Part shown: positions 8,899 through 15,548 of the stretch, piece by piece
Layout: each line of letters starts with the position of its first letter
Position numbering within the stretch: position 1 is the first letter of the stretch
Assembly: GCA_900769285.1 (NCBI GenBank)
Contig: CAAGGB010000209.1
Location: 1 to 15,548, forward strand
From: Victivallales bacterium
Lineage (GTDB): Bacteria; Verrucomicrobiota; Lentisphaeria; Oligosphaerales; Oligosphaeraceae
DNA length: 15,548 nt
Direction: 5' to 3'
Notes under the pieces: generated by a model
Databases searched by the model: none
What the model was told of the DNA's origin: nothing
The model's input: the letters and a program-made list of their open reading frames with translations, nothing else
Translations under genes and position numbers: made by a program

Positions 8899-9657
8899 CT
8901 AATACCACAAGACGCCACACAGCCAGTCGCGCTCCTTGATGGCATACTCCTTCGGCATGAAGGTGAGGCGGCCGGGGTTGTTGCCATATCTGAGGTTCTG
9001 GGCATGCCCGTCAACCATGAGAAACGACACGCCAATGCCCTGATGGTCACGGATGGCCTCCGAGCTGGTCGCCTTGCCGGTGATGCAGTCATTGAGGGTC
9101 TTCATGCCATCGGTGAAGGACGGCACCTTGTACTCAAAGACCATAATGGCGCGAGAGGGGATGTCGATGGCCGTCACCTTGCCGCTGGCCAATGGCTTTC
9201 CGCCCGCAATCCAGCTATGACTCGGCAGCAGCAGCTTGGTGTTGAAGGAGTAGGTCGTGTGGTTGTAGCCCTCCAGATTGTTCGAATTCTTCCAGCCTAC
9301 ACCTGGCACATAATTCTCGCGCCCCTCATATTCCGCATTGCGTGGATTTGTGCAGATGAACAGCTTGTTCGTGAAGCCCTCGTGCTTGATGAGATTCCAC
9401 ATCCAGTCCGTCGAGCCGTATTTGAGACTCTGCGCACACTGGTAGAGCTGGTCATCCGAATCCCCGGTATACATCAGGGTCATGACGCCAATCTGTTTCA
9501 TGTTGCTGACACAGGCGATGACGCCCGCACGCTGGCGAGCCTTCGACAAAGCCGGCAGCAGCATCGCCGCCAGAATCGCAATGATGGCAATGACCACCAG
9601 CAACTCGATTAATGTGAACAAGGAAGTATCCCGTTTCATACTGTCTACCCTTTTCAT
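8899..9657 (-). CDS. Pseudopilin-like protein with prepilin N-terminal methylation motif
   Basis: 252 residues from ATG 9657, which has AGGG upstream. ATG 9639 is an alternative with AAAAGGG before it. A TTG at 9693 is unlikely. The N-terminus is a short basic leader, then FTLIELLVVIAIIAILAAMLLPALSKAR: a type IV prepilin/pseudopilin helix with Glu at +5 relative to the Phe expected after cleavage. The residue before the cleavage site is Leu, not the usual Gly. The body is a variable soluble domain, and near the C-terminus DHQGIGVSFLMVDG resembles the H-x9-DG processing-associated motif of PVC bacteria (here with ten intervening residues). Such proteins are numerous in Lentisphaerota and often sit beside glycoside hydrolases and LacI-type regulators. 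It is probably membrane-anchored and exported. Its base composition is less C/G-biased at third positions than pgk or the oxidoreductase. Confidence 0.9.
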   Translation of the reverse strand: MKRVDSMKRDTSLFTLIELLVVIAIIAILAAMLLPALSKARQRAGVIACVSNMKQIGVMTLMYTGDSDDQLYQCAQSLKYGSTDWMWNLIKHEGFTNKLFICTNPRNAEYEGRENYVPGVGWKNSNNLEGYNHTTYSFNTKLLLPSHSWIAGGKPLASGKVTAIDIPSRAIMVFEYKVPSFTDGMKTLNDCITGKATSSEAIRDHQGIGVSFLMVDGHAQNLRYGNNPGRLTFMPKEYAIKERDWLCGVLWY

Positions 9658-9700
9658 GTCATGACCCTGCGTTTTCTCCACGCCCAAAACCAAGCGATGA

Positions 9701-9710
9701 CCTCATGAGG
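9701..9710. other. Short palindrome upstream of the pseudopilin gene
   Basis: CCTCATGAGG is a perfect 10-bp palindrome, flanked by ATGA and TCAT that extend the symmetry with a 2-nt bulge. It lies about 45 bp before the pseudopilin start, in the 117-bp gap to the hydrolase gene. It could be an operator; this is weak evidence. Confidence 0.25.
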
Positions 9711-9774
9711 CGTCATGCCGTAGCCTCACTGGGCTCTCCATGACTCCATGCCGTGTCAGCCAGCCATCAGCCAC

Positions 9775-11961
9775 TCACTGTCCGAAGTCCGCGCCCTCCA
9801 CCCAGAGCGGCGCCCCGCTCAGCTCGACCGTCCCGTCCGCACCCGTCTCCACCGGGCATCCCAGGACATCGCGGACACGGAGCGTCCCACGCGCCGTCAG
9901 ACGCACCGGAGTCCGGACGCGCCATGGACGCTCCCACAGCTCGCCCGTCAGATAGTCCGGCGACTTCTCGTTCAGCAGTCCGCCCTCGGTGCGGCTCCAC
10001 AGCAGCGCCCGCTCGTCTCCGGACGCGCTCCGGAACAGCAGCCCGCGCAGCTCCGGCTGACCGGGGAAGGAGAGCTCGCGCACGAACGTCGCGCCATCAA
10101 GCATCCGCGCCGTCATCTGATAGGCGATGGCGACCGCCTTGGGCGACCCGTCGCGGTAGAACAGCCCGAAATGATACTCGACATCCTGCGAATTCACACC
10201 GCCGATGTTCGCCCATACGCTGTCCAGATGCTGATAGTAGTAGGCGATCTTGACGCCAAACCGCAGCGCCAGCGCATAGGTCAGCGCCACATTCTCGGCC
10301 GCCTGACGCTGTGTGTCCGACCAACTGTCATGGGGCTTCGTCTTGCAGTAGACCTCAGTCAGGTAGATGGGCTTCCAGCCATGGCGGCGCACCCAGTCCA
10401 CCAGCTCGACCAGACTGTCGTAGTAGTTCCAGGGCGCGAAGCCGGGCGCATCCGGCGCAAAGCAGCCCCGCCCCAGGTGATACGCCACACCATCCAGATG
10501 CTCCCAGCCGCCCGCAGCCGCCACCATGTCCAGCATCCGTATCCCGTCAAAGCCATTCGCGAACCCAATGGACAGGATGCGAATCTCCGGAAACTCCGCG
10601 TCGCGCAGACGGCGCATCGGCACCAGCCAGTCCCGCACATACTCGTCCGCCTCCGCCTGGCTCTTGAACCGGGTCTCATTCCCGAACTCCCAATGCACCG
10701 CGCCACGCTTCCTGGCCTCCGCCAGTTGCCCACGCATCCAGGCCAGGCGACGCGACGCCGCATCCTCGCCCGCAAACTGCTTCGGACGATACTGCGTGTG
10801 ATGACCCACCGAGCCCCAGCCCGCACCCGCGTCGCGGCTGTCCAGCCGCAGATGGCACACACCCAGTCGGCGCAATGCCGACAGCGCCGACTCACGCGAC
10901 GGCACCGGAAACCATGCCGACACCCCAAACAGGCTCTCCGAAGGCTTCGACGGCACAAACGGCTCCAGCACGCCCAGCGTCAGGCGCGTCAGAAGCGGTG
11001 CCTCGCTCTCCCCATTCCCTTCCTTCTCCCTCACCTGAGCCTCCACCACATACAGTTGGTTGTGCGGAGACCCCGGAAGCTCCAGACGAACCGACGTCCG
11101 CTCGCCCGCAGACAGACGCGCCTCCCCCGAACGCTCCAGCGCCAGACGGCCACGCCAGTCGTGCGCGCGCACCTGCCACCGCACCTCGCGCGTCTCCGTC
11201 ACCGACGGATTGCCCACCGCCAGCTCAAACCGAAGCGGCTCCCCGCCTGCGTCCCATAGCCGGTCCTCGCGCTCAGGATGCAACGCCAACGACAGACGCC
11301 GACCATTCAGCTCCGCTTCCGCCAGCTCCGCATGACCGTCCTCGCGGAACAGCCACCGCGTCTCGGTGACCTGACGACCGTCGTCACCAGCGGACACCTG
11401 GAGATGCTGCTCGCCCAAACTGCTCCAGTTCGCATTGCCACGAAACTGCTCAAAGAGGGCGGAGCCGTCCCTCAGCGTCTCCTGCCGAAACGCCACACCA
11501 CGCTCCTCATACGGCTCGCCGCCCTCCGGGCGCCGAAGCCAGAGGCCACTCTTCACCAGCCGTTGCCCACGGCTGTCCGGCACCAGACGCGAATACATCA
11601 TGCCCGCCAGCCTCACCCCATCCGGATTCCGCAGCTCCCACCGCAGCGTCACGCCACGCTCCGCCAGCGTCCACCACGCCTCCGCCGTCAGACGCTCCGC
11701 GCCCGCGCCCACAAACCGATAGGCGGCATGCACACGGTCCGCCCCCGCCGACTCGGCTGAAACCAACTCCGACCGCCCCGGCACCCACTTCAGGTCCAGC
11801 CCGCCAAACACCACCAGCGGCTTCCCCTCCCGAGACCAGACGACCTCATTGCCCTGACGCCGCAGCGACATCTTGCCCACCACACACAGTTCCCCTTCCG
11901 CCGCACATACCACACACCCATAAGCCAGCAGCAACAACATGACTAGGACACGGCATCTCAT
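9775..11961 (-). CDS. Secreted clan-A-type glycoside hydrolase, family unassigned
   Basis: 728 residues from ATG 11961, with AAGGAG ten bases upstream; the frame continues upstream to 12015 but without such a site. The N-terminus (MRCRVLVMLLLLAYGCVVCA) is a signal peptide. Residues about 25-330 look like beta-sandwich domains. A TIM-barrel-like region starts near 340 (SLFGVSAWF, then LRRLGVCHLRLD). The likely acid/base is Glu429 in WEFGNETRF. The likely nucleophile is Glu536 in IYLTEVYCKT, 107 residues later and at a strand end as in clan GH-A (families 5, 39, 51 and relatives). Conserved aromatics such as WNYYDSLVELVDWVRRHGW lie between them. About 620-728 is another beta domain. Substrate unknown; a plant, algal or host polysaccharide is inferred from the adjacent lacI. 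Loss of activity cannot be excluded without alignment. Confidence 0.85.
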   Translation of the reverse strand: MRCRVLVMLLLLAYGCVVCAAEGELCVVGKMSLRRQGNEVVWSREGKPLVVFGGLDLKWVPGRSELVSAESAGADRVHAAYRFVGAGAERLTAEAWWTLAERGVTLRWELRNPDGVRLAGMMYSRLVPDSRGQRLVKSGLWLRRPEGGEPYEERGVAFRQETLRDGSALFEQFRGNANWSSLGEQHLQVSAGDDGRQVTETRWLFREDGHAELAEAELNGRRLSLALHPEREDRLWDAGGEPLRFELAVGNPSVTETREVRWQVRAHDWRGRLALERSGEARLSAGERTSVRLELPGSPHNQLYVVEAQVREKEGNGESEAPLLTRLTLGVLEPFVPSKPSESLFGVSAWFPVPSRESALSALRRLGVCHLRLDSRDAGAGWGSVGHHTQYRPKQFAGEDAASRRLAWMRGQLAEARKRGAVHWEFGNETRFKSQAEADEYVRDWLVPMRRLRDAEFPEIRILSIGFANGFDGIRMLDMVAAAGGWEHLDGVAYHLGRGCFAPDAPGFAPWNYYDSLVELVDWVRRHGWKPIYLTEVYCKTKPHDSWSDTQRQAAENVALTYALALRFGVKIAYYYQHLDSVWANIGGVNSQDVEYHFGLFYRDGSPKAVAIAYQMTARMLDGATFVRELSFPGQPELRGLLFRSASGDERALLWSRTEGGLLNEKSPDYLTGELWERPWRVRTPVRLTARGTLRVRDVLGCPVETGADGTVELSGAPLWVEGADFGQ

Positions 11962-12017
11962 CGTCTCGTCTCTCCTTGTGGTAATGGCTTCTTCTTGACT
12001 TGCCCTGTTCATCAACG

Positions 12018-12036
12018 CCCCCCTGGCATCGGGGGG
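12018..12036. other. Six-bp G/C hairpin upstream of the hydrolase gene
   Basis: Six C's (12018-12023) and six G's (12031-12036) flank a 7-nt loop, TGGCATC. It lies at the gene-proximal edge of repeat copy A, about 57 bp before the hydrolase start, with no T-run. It could end lacI transcription or structure the hydrolase leader. Confidence 0.35.
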
Positions 12037-12253
12037 ACACTCACTCCACCGCCAGCTTCAGCCCAGCGACTCCGGCGACCTCAGCGAGCCTTGCCCGAGG
12101 ACGCCACTGCCTTATCTGCCTGGCTGACTCTGCCACGCGGCTCACAAACCCTGCCAGCGGCTCGCGCCACTGGCATCAGAGGCACTCACTCCACCGCCAG
12201 CTCCAGCCCAGCGACTCCGTCGAATCTCATCGAGTTTTGCTCGGAGACGCCAC
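12023..12253 (-). repeat. Imperfect direct repeat duplicating the lacI 3' end
   Basis: Copy A (12023-12107) and copy B (12170-12253) are offset by 146-147 bp and share long identical blocks, for example CACTCACTCCACCGCCAGCT. Copy B contains the last codons of lacI (VASPSKTR, stop) plus about 55 bp downstream. Copy A, wholly intergenic, still reads VASSGKAR and a stop in the matching frame, and a few preceding residues (VSQADKA versus VSGDS) also look related. The roughly 62-bp spacer between them is unique. This accounts for most of the 265-bp gap between lacI and the hydrolase gene. Confidence 0.8.
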
Positions 12254-13306
12254 GCTGTCACCTGACACCCACTCCAGCTCCAGCTCCACCTTCAGCCCTG
12301 CGACCTTGCCCCATCTTCCCCAGTCCGACAGCAGCTCCGCGGCCAGCTCGCCCTGGCGTCGGGGGAACGTCCGAAGATGCGAGAAGGCGCCGCCTCCCGG
12401 CAGGCGTCCTCCCTGGTCAAATGTGACGATGCTCACCTGCTCCGGACAGCGCAGGCCATGACGAGCCAGCACCTCGGCCAGCACCTCGGCCGAGGCCACA
12501 CAGCTCGTCACCATCGCCTCCGGCATGTCCCCCGCGGCCAGCCAGGACTCCACACAGTCCCTCACATCGGCGTTGTCGGTCGTCGCGCAGCTCCGGCACG
12601 AGAATCCGTCCGCCAGCCCCGCCTCCTGCATCGCCGCCAGCACCCCATGCTGCCGCAGCCGGTGACTGACGACCTCCATCCCCAGAAAGCCAATCCGGCG
12701 ATGCCCCAGCGCCAGCAGCTCGCGCCCCGCCCGCAGTCCGCCGCCAAAATCGTCGCCGCACACCAGAATTCCCTTCCCTCCGGTCACATTCGGCGTGTAG
12801 ACCACCGGCGGCCCCTCGCGCGACGACAGCTCCGAGACCAGCTCATCCTGTGGATTGCCCACCACCAGAACCCCCGAGGACGACAGCAGCCGCCCCAGAA
12901 TCAGCGCCCGCTCCTGGCTCTCCTGCTCACCGTCGCCCACCACCCAGGTCGACAGGTTCACACTCCACGACGGCTGCCTCAGCAGCACCGACTGGATGCC
13001 GCGCAACAGCTCCGACATAAACGGCAGATCCAGCATATCCCGCTGCTCGCGCAGCGGACAGAGCACAATCTCCACACGCCGGCTCCCCTCAGCCGTGGCC
13101 AGCACCTGATGCATATGCTCCGTGCCCTGACGGGTGCTGCGCAGTTGGGAGGTGTCATAGCCTAGGCGCGACACCGCCTCCTGCACCCGTTCGCTTGTCC
13201 TGATATCCACAGGTGCCTTCCCGTTCAGCACGCGGGAAACCGTCGCCACAGACACGCCAGCGGCGGCGGCCACCTCTCGCAACGTCACATCCTGGTTTCC
13301 GGGCAT
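12227..13306 (-). CDS. LacI-family transcriptional repressor
   Basis: 359 residues from ATG 13306, chosen because AGGAGG lies exactly seven bases upstream; an ATG at 13330 lacks a site. The N-terminus is a canonical LacI helix-turn-helix and hinge: VTLREVAAAAGVSVATVSRVLNGK (about 7-30). It is followed by a periplasmic-binding-protein-like sensor (about 75-350) with the GHRRIGFLG strand-turn and a C-terminal FPRRQGELAAELL helix. It should bind DNA as a dimer and respond to a sugar or sugar derivative. It is upstream of, and co-oriented with, the hydrolase and pseudopilin genes, and divergent from the FAD oxidoreductase. The palindrome at 13343-13361 is its likely operator. Its last codons are duplicated downstream. 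Confidence 0.95.
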   Translation of the reverse strand: MPGNQDVTLREVAAAAGVSVATVSRVLNGKAPVDIRTSERVQEAVSRLGYDTSQLRSTRQGTEHMHQVLATAEGSRRVEIVLCPLREQRDMLDLPFMSELLRGIQSVLLRQPSWSVNLSTWVVGDGEQESQERALILGRLLSSSGVLVVGNPQDELVSELSSREGPPVVYTPNVTGGKGILVCGDDFGGGLRAGRELLALGHRRIGFLGMEVVSHRLRQHGVLAAMQEAGLADGFSCRSCATTDNADVRDCVESWLAAGDMPEAMVTSCVASAEVLAEVLARHGLRCPEQVSIVTFDQGGRLPGGGAFSHLRTFPRRQGELAAELLSDWGRWGKVAGLKVELELEWVSGDSVASPSKTR

Positions 13307-13318
13307 CCTGTCTCCTCC

Positions 13319-13339
13319 TGTTTCATACATTGTTTCATA
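13319..13339. repeat. Nine-bp direct repeat in the lacI leader
   Basis: TGTTTCATA occurs at 13319-13327 and 13331-13339, twelve bases apart, between the lacI ribosome-binding site and the palindrome at 13343. The spacing is close to one helical turn, so it could be a second binding site on the same DNA face. Confidence 0.5.
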
Positions 13340-13342
13340 TTG

Positions 13343-13361
13343 TTACTGTATCTTACAGTAA
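13343..13361. promoter_or_regulatory. Perfect palindrome, probable LacI-family operator
   Basis: TTACTGTATCTTACAGTAA is a perfect 8-3-8 inverted repeat in the AT-rich gap between the divergent lacI and oxidoreductase genes. It overlaps the predicted lacI -10 and start site. LacI-family operators are usually two-fold symmetric sites of about this size. That this repressor binds here is inferred from position. Confidence 0.65.
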
Positions 13362-13387
13362 TATTGACCTCTCTTTCTGGAATTCAA
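13358..13387 (-). promoter_or_regulatory. Possible lacI promoter
   Basis: On the minus strand TTGAAT (13382-13387) and TATTAC (13358-13363) are 18 bp apart, so the palindrome would cover the -10 edge and the transcription start. That is the usual geometry for autorepression. The hexamers are only moderate matches. Confidence 0.35.
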
Positions 13388-13424
13388 GCGTCTTTCAGCA
13401 AAAAAACATCGTGCCTCCTGTCAG

Positions 13425-13453
13425 TAGACAATGCCAAGTCCGCAAGCTATGGT
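13425..13453 (+). promoter_or_regulatory. Possible promoter of the FAD oxidoreductase gene
   Basis: TAGACA (13425-13430, five of six bases) and TATGGT (13448-13453) are 17 bp apart, about 58 bp before the ATG. The LacI-type palindrome would then lie roughly 65-80 bp upstream of the -35, so direct repression would need looping or another start site. TTGACC at 13364 has no matching -10. Confidence 0.4.
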
Positions 13454-13511
13454 ATGGAGTTTCGACATTCCCCGTTTCGTCCTTGCACACTTTCATCTCC
13501 AGGCATCCAGC

Positions 13512-15437
13512 ATGAACCTCTTTCTAGAAGCCGAGCAGTTCGCCGAACTAGGCGGCTGGGTCATCGACACCCAATGCGTCCCCGCCATGGGCTCCCCGTA
13601 CCTCATGGCCCACGGCATCGGCAAGCCCGTCGCCGACGCCGTCACCACCGTCTCCCTCGCCCCCCGCCAGACCTGGCACGCCTGGGTCCGCACCCGCGAC
13701 TGGACCGCCGTCTGGCACCGCGGACACGCGGCCGGACAGTTCCAGCTCCTCGTCGACGGCACCCCGCTGCCCACCATCCTCGGCACCAACGGCCCACGCT
13801 GGGCCTGGCAGCACGCCGGCTCCTTCACCACCACCGCCCCAACCCAGACGCTCGCCCTCCATGACCTCACTGGCTTCAATGGCCGCGCCGACGCCATCTA
13901 CCTCTCCACCGACCCCGCCGACGTCCCGCCCGACGACGCCACCGCACTCGCCCAGTTCCGCCGCGACCACACCGACGCCACCCTCCACGACGACCCCACC
14001 GACTATGACCTCATCGTCATCGGCGGCGGCTACGCCGGCATCAGCACCGCCCTCGCCGCGCGCGCCCTCAGCCTCCGCGTCCTCCTCGTCCAGGACCGCG
14101 CCCTCCTCGGCGGCTGCGGCTCCTCCGAAGTCCGCGTCTGGACCGGCGGACGAACCCACGTCGGCGACTACCCCAGACTCGGCGCCATCGCCGCCGCCAT
14201 CTCGCCCATCGACGGACACCCCGGACAGCGCAAGACCCGCGAGATGTTCGAGGACCACCGAAAGCTCCAGCTCTTCAACCACGGCCACGACCTCCTCCTC
14301 AACGAGCTCATGCTCGACGCCGAGCTCGCCCCCGACAACCCACGACGCATCACCGCCGTCATCACCCGCAACGTCCGCACCGGACAGCTCACCCGCCGCC
14401 GCGCACACCTCTTCGCCGACTGCTCCGGCGACGCCACCCTCGCCCGACTCGCACACTGCCAGACCATGTACGGACGCGAGGGAACCGACGACTTCGGCGA
14501 GTCCCTCGCACCCCGCACCCCCGACCGCGAGGTCATGGGACTCTCCGTCCTCTGGGAACCCAAGGACATGGGACACCCCGTCGACTTCCCCGACATCGAC
14601 TGGGGCATCGAGTTCAACGACGACAACGGCCTCAAGCGCTTCAACTGCTGCTGGGACTGGGAGTGCGGACAGCACCGCGACCAGGTCACCGACTGCGAAC
14701 ACATCCGCGACTACGGCCTCATGACCGTCCTCGCCAACTGGTCCTGGCTCAAGAACCGCTCACCCTACCGAGACCAGGCCGCCAATCTCGAGCTCGAATG
14801 GCTCTCGCCCATCGGCGGCAAACGCGAGTCCTACCGCGTCGTCGGCGACCACGTCATCACCCAGCAGGACATCGAGGACAAAGTCCCCCACAACGACGCC
14901 ACCGCCGCCCTCACCTGGTCCATCGACCTCCACCTCCCCGACCCGCAGAACGCCGAGACCTTCCAGGAGGGCTTCCTCTCCTGCGCCTACCACCGCGGCA
15001 CCACCGCCCCCTACGGCATCCCCTACCGCTGCCTCTACGCCCGCGACGCCGAAAACCTCCTCCTCGGCGGACGCATCATCTCCGCCACCCATGTCGCCTT
15101 CTCCTGCATCCGCGTCATGCGCACCCTCGGCATGCTCGGCGAAGTCGCCGGCATGGCCGCCGCCGTCTGCCGACGCCACGACTGCTCCCCGCGGGACGTC
15201 TACGCCGCCCATCTCGAAGAGCTCAAGGCCCTCATGCGGAACGGCATCGACCTCCCGCAGCCCTGCGGCTACATGCCCGGCCCGCCTCTCTCCTCCTACC
15301 ATTTCATGCGTCCCGTCGGCTCCATCGGCAACTCCGACGAAAACATCTGGGTCCACTGCGACCAGAACGAGCACTTCACCTCCGACGTCCATCCCTCCAT
15401 CGCCGACGCCATCCGCAAGCTCGACGTCATCCACTGA
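13512..15437 (+). CDS. FAD-dependent oxidoreductase with N-terminal carbohydrate-binding-like domain
   Basis: 641 residues from ATG 13512; the frame is open upstream to 13431, but MNLFLEAEQFAELGGW is the natural family start. The ribosome-binding site is weak. Residues 1-150 form an EAE-type beta-sandwich (FLEAEQF, HAWVRTRDW, FQLLVDG, LALHDLTGFNGR, AIYLSTD). The FAD-binding Rossmann strand follows: YDLIVIGGGYAGISTALAAR, glycines at 171-176, with the flavin-contacting GGCGSSEVR next. ADCSGDATLA and the C-terminal LLLGGRIISATHVAFSCIRVM complete the FAD_oxidored-type fold. No signal peptide, so probably cytoplasmic. The reaction is unknown; relatives occur in polysaccharide-use loci of Bacteroidota and PVC bacteria. 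It is divergent from lacI and the hydrolase, suggesting oxidation of a sugar-derived product. Codon use is strongly C/G-ending. Confidence 0.93.
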   Translation: MNLFLEAEQFAELGGWVIDTQCVPAMGSPYLMAHGIGKPVADAVTTVSLAPRQTWHAWVRTRDWTAVWHRGHAAGQFQLLVDGTPLPTILGTNGPRWAWQHAGSFTTTAPTQTLALHDLTGFNGRADAIYLSTDPADVPPDDATALAQFRRDHTDATLHDDPTDYDLIVIGGGYAGISTALAARALSLRVLLVQDRALLGGCGSSEVRVWTGGRTHVGDYPRLGAIAAAISPIDGHPGQRKTREMFEDHRKLQLFNHGHDLLLNELMLDAELAPDNPRRITAVITRNVRTGQLTRRRAHLFADCSGDATLARLAHCQTMYGREGTDDFGESLAPRTPDREVMGLSVLWEPKDMGHPVDFPDIDWGIEFNDDNGLKRFNCCWDWECGQHRDQVTDCEHIRDYGLMTVLANWSWLKNRSPYRDQAANLELEWLSPIGGKRESYRVVGDHVITQQDIEDKVPHNDATAALTWSIDLHLPDPQNAETFQEGFLSCAYHRGTTAPYGIPYRCLYARDAENLLLGGRIISATHVAFSCIRVMRTLGMLGEVAGMAAAVCRRHDCSPRDVYAAHLEELKALMRNGIDLPQPCGYMPGPPLSSYHFMRPVGSIGNSDENIWVHCDQNEHFTSDVHPSIADAIRKLDVIH

Positions 15438-15440
15438 AAA

Positions 15441-15548
15441 CGCCGAGCGAAGCGAGGCGAAAAAAAGCGACGAGAGTGACGAGAGAAACGAGAGGAACGA
15501 AAAAAAGCCGCCGAGCGAAACGAGGCGAAAAAAAGCGACGAGAGTGAC
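15441..15548 (+). repeat. Tandem repeat array, 40-nt unit at 68-nt period, running off the window
   Basis: 15441-15480 and 15509-15548 match at 39 of 40 positions (one G-to-A difference at 15452/15520). The 28-nt linker (15481-15508) is itself related: CGAGAG, CGAAAAAAAGC. Each unit has the GAGCGAAGCGAGG core also found at 8371, a run of seven A's and GCGACGAGAGTGAC. CGCC and GGCG flank the core and can close a short hairpin with tandem G-A mismatches. Read on the minus strand, copy 2 is followed by a run of seven T's, so a terminator for a converging gene to the right is possible. It starts three bases after the oxidoreductase stop. Confidence 0.8.

Noticed and set aside
9748..11259. 503-codon plus-strand frame opposite the hydrolase gene
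   Set aside because: Arg/His/Gln/Pro-rich shadow; the minus strand has a signal peptide and catalytic motifs.
14663..15547. Open frame running from the oxidoreductase into the repeat array, Arg/Lys-rich
   Set aside because: Out of frame with the oxidoreductase and composed of its shadow plus translated repeats.
15441..15548. CRISPR array at the right edge
   Set aside because: The linker between units is itself repeat-related and purine-rich, not a unique spacer; it looks like a nested tandem repeat.

Overview
The window is GC-rich DNA from what looks like a member of the PVC superphylum, most likely Lentisphaerota/Victivallales or Kiritimatiellota. The grounds are a prepilin-type N-terminus ending in the AAMLLPALSKAR signature, an FAD oxidoreductase with an N-terminal EAE-type beta-sandwich, a long-form phosphoglycerate kinase, and strong Shine-Dalgarno sites upstream of C/G-ending codons. 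This placement is inference from family knowledge; no rRNA or other marker gene is present.

Layout. 1-2346: a minus-strand gene for a 739-residue membrane-anchored protein of unknown function. It has a probable terminator at its 3' end and a good sigma-70-like promoter. 2518-3912: a minus-strand MBL/beta-CASP ribonuclease-type protein. 3913-4165: a divergent promoter region. 4166-6331: plus-strand pgk and tpiA, lower-glycolysis housekeeping genes with extreme C/G-ending codon bias. 6623-8255: an ECF sigma factor and a membrane anti-sigma factor ten bases apart, closed by a strong hairpin. 8337-8898: a gene-poor stretch with degenerate repeats, a dispersed repeat motif and a probable gene remnant.

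8899-15437 is an accessory carbohydrate locus. It holds a minus-strand pseudopilin-like secreted protein, a secreted clan-A-type glycoside hydrolase and a LacI-family repressor, with an FAD-dependent oxidoreductase divergent on the plus strand. The 205-bp AT-rich gap between lacI and the oxidoreductase contains a perfect 8-3-8 palindrome and a 9-bp direct repeat, which together look like the operator region. I infer that the repressor senses a sugar and controls itself, the hydrolase and possibly the oxidoreductase.

The locus shows signs of rearrangement. The 3' end of lacI plus about 55 bp of downstream sequence is duplicated. A remnant next to the pseudopilin gene shares an exact 18-mer with it in the same reading frame. 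The window ends inside a tandem repeat (40-nt unit, 68-nt period) whose core motif also occurs behind the anti-sigma gene.

No tRNA, rRNA, CRISPR array, transposase or complete mobile element was seen. The least explained parts are the 739-residue protein, the lacI 3'-end duplication and the repeat family seen at 8371 and 15441.
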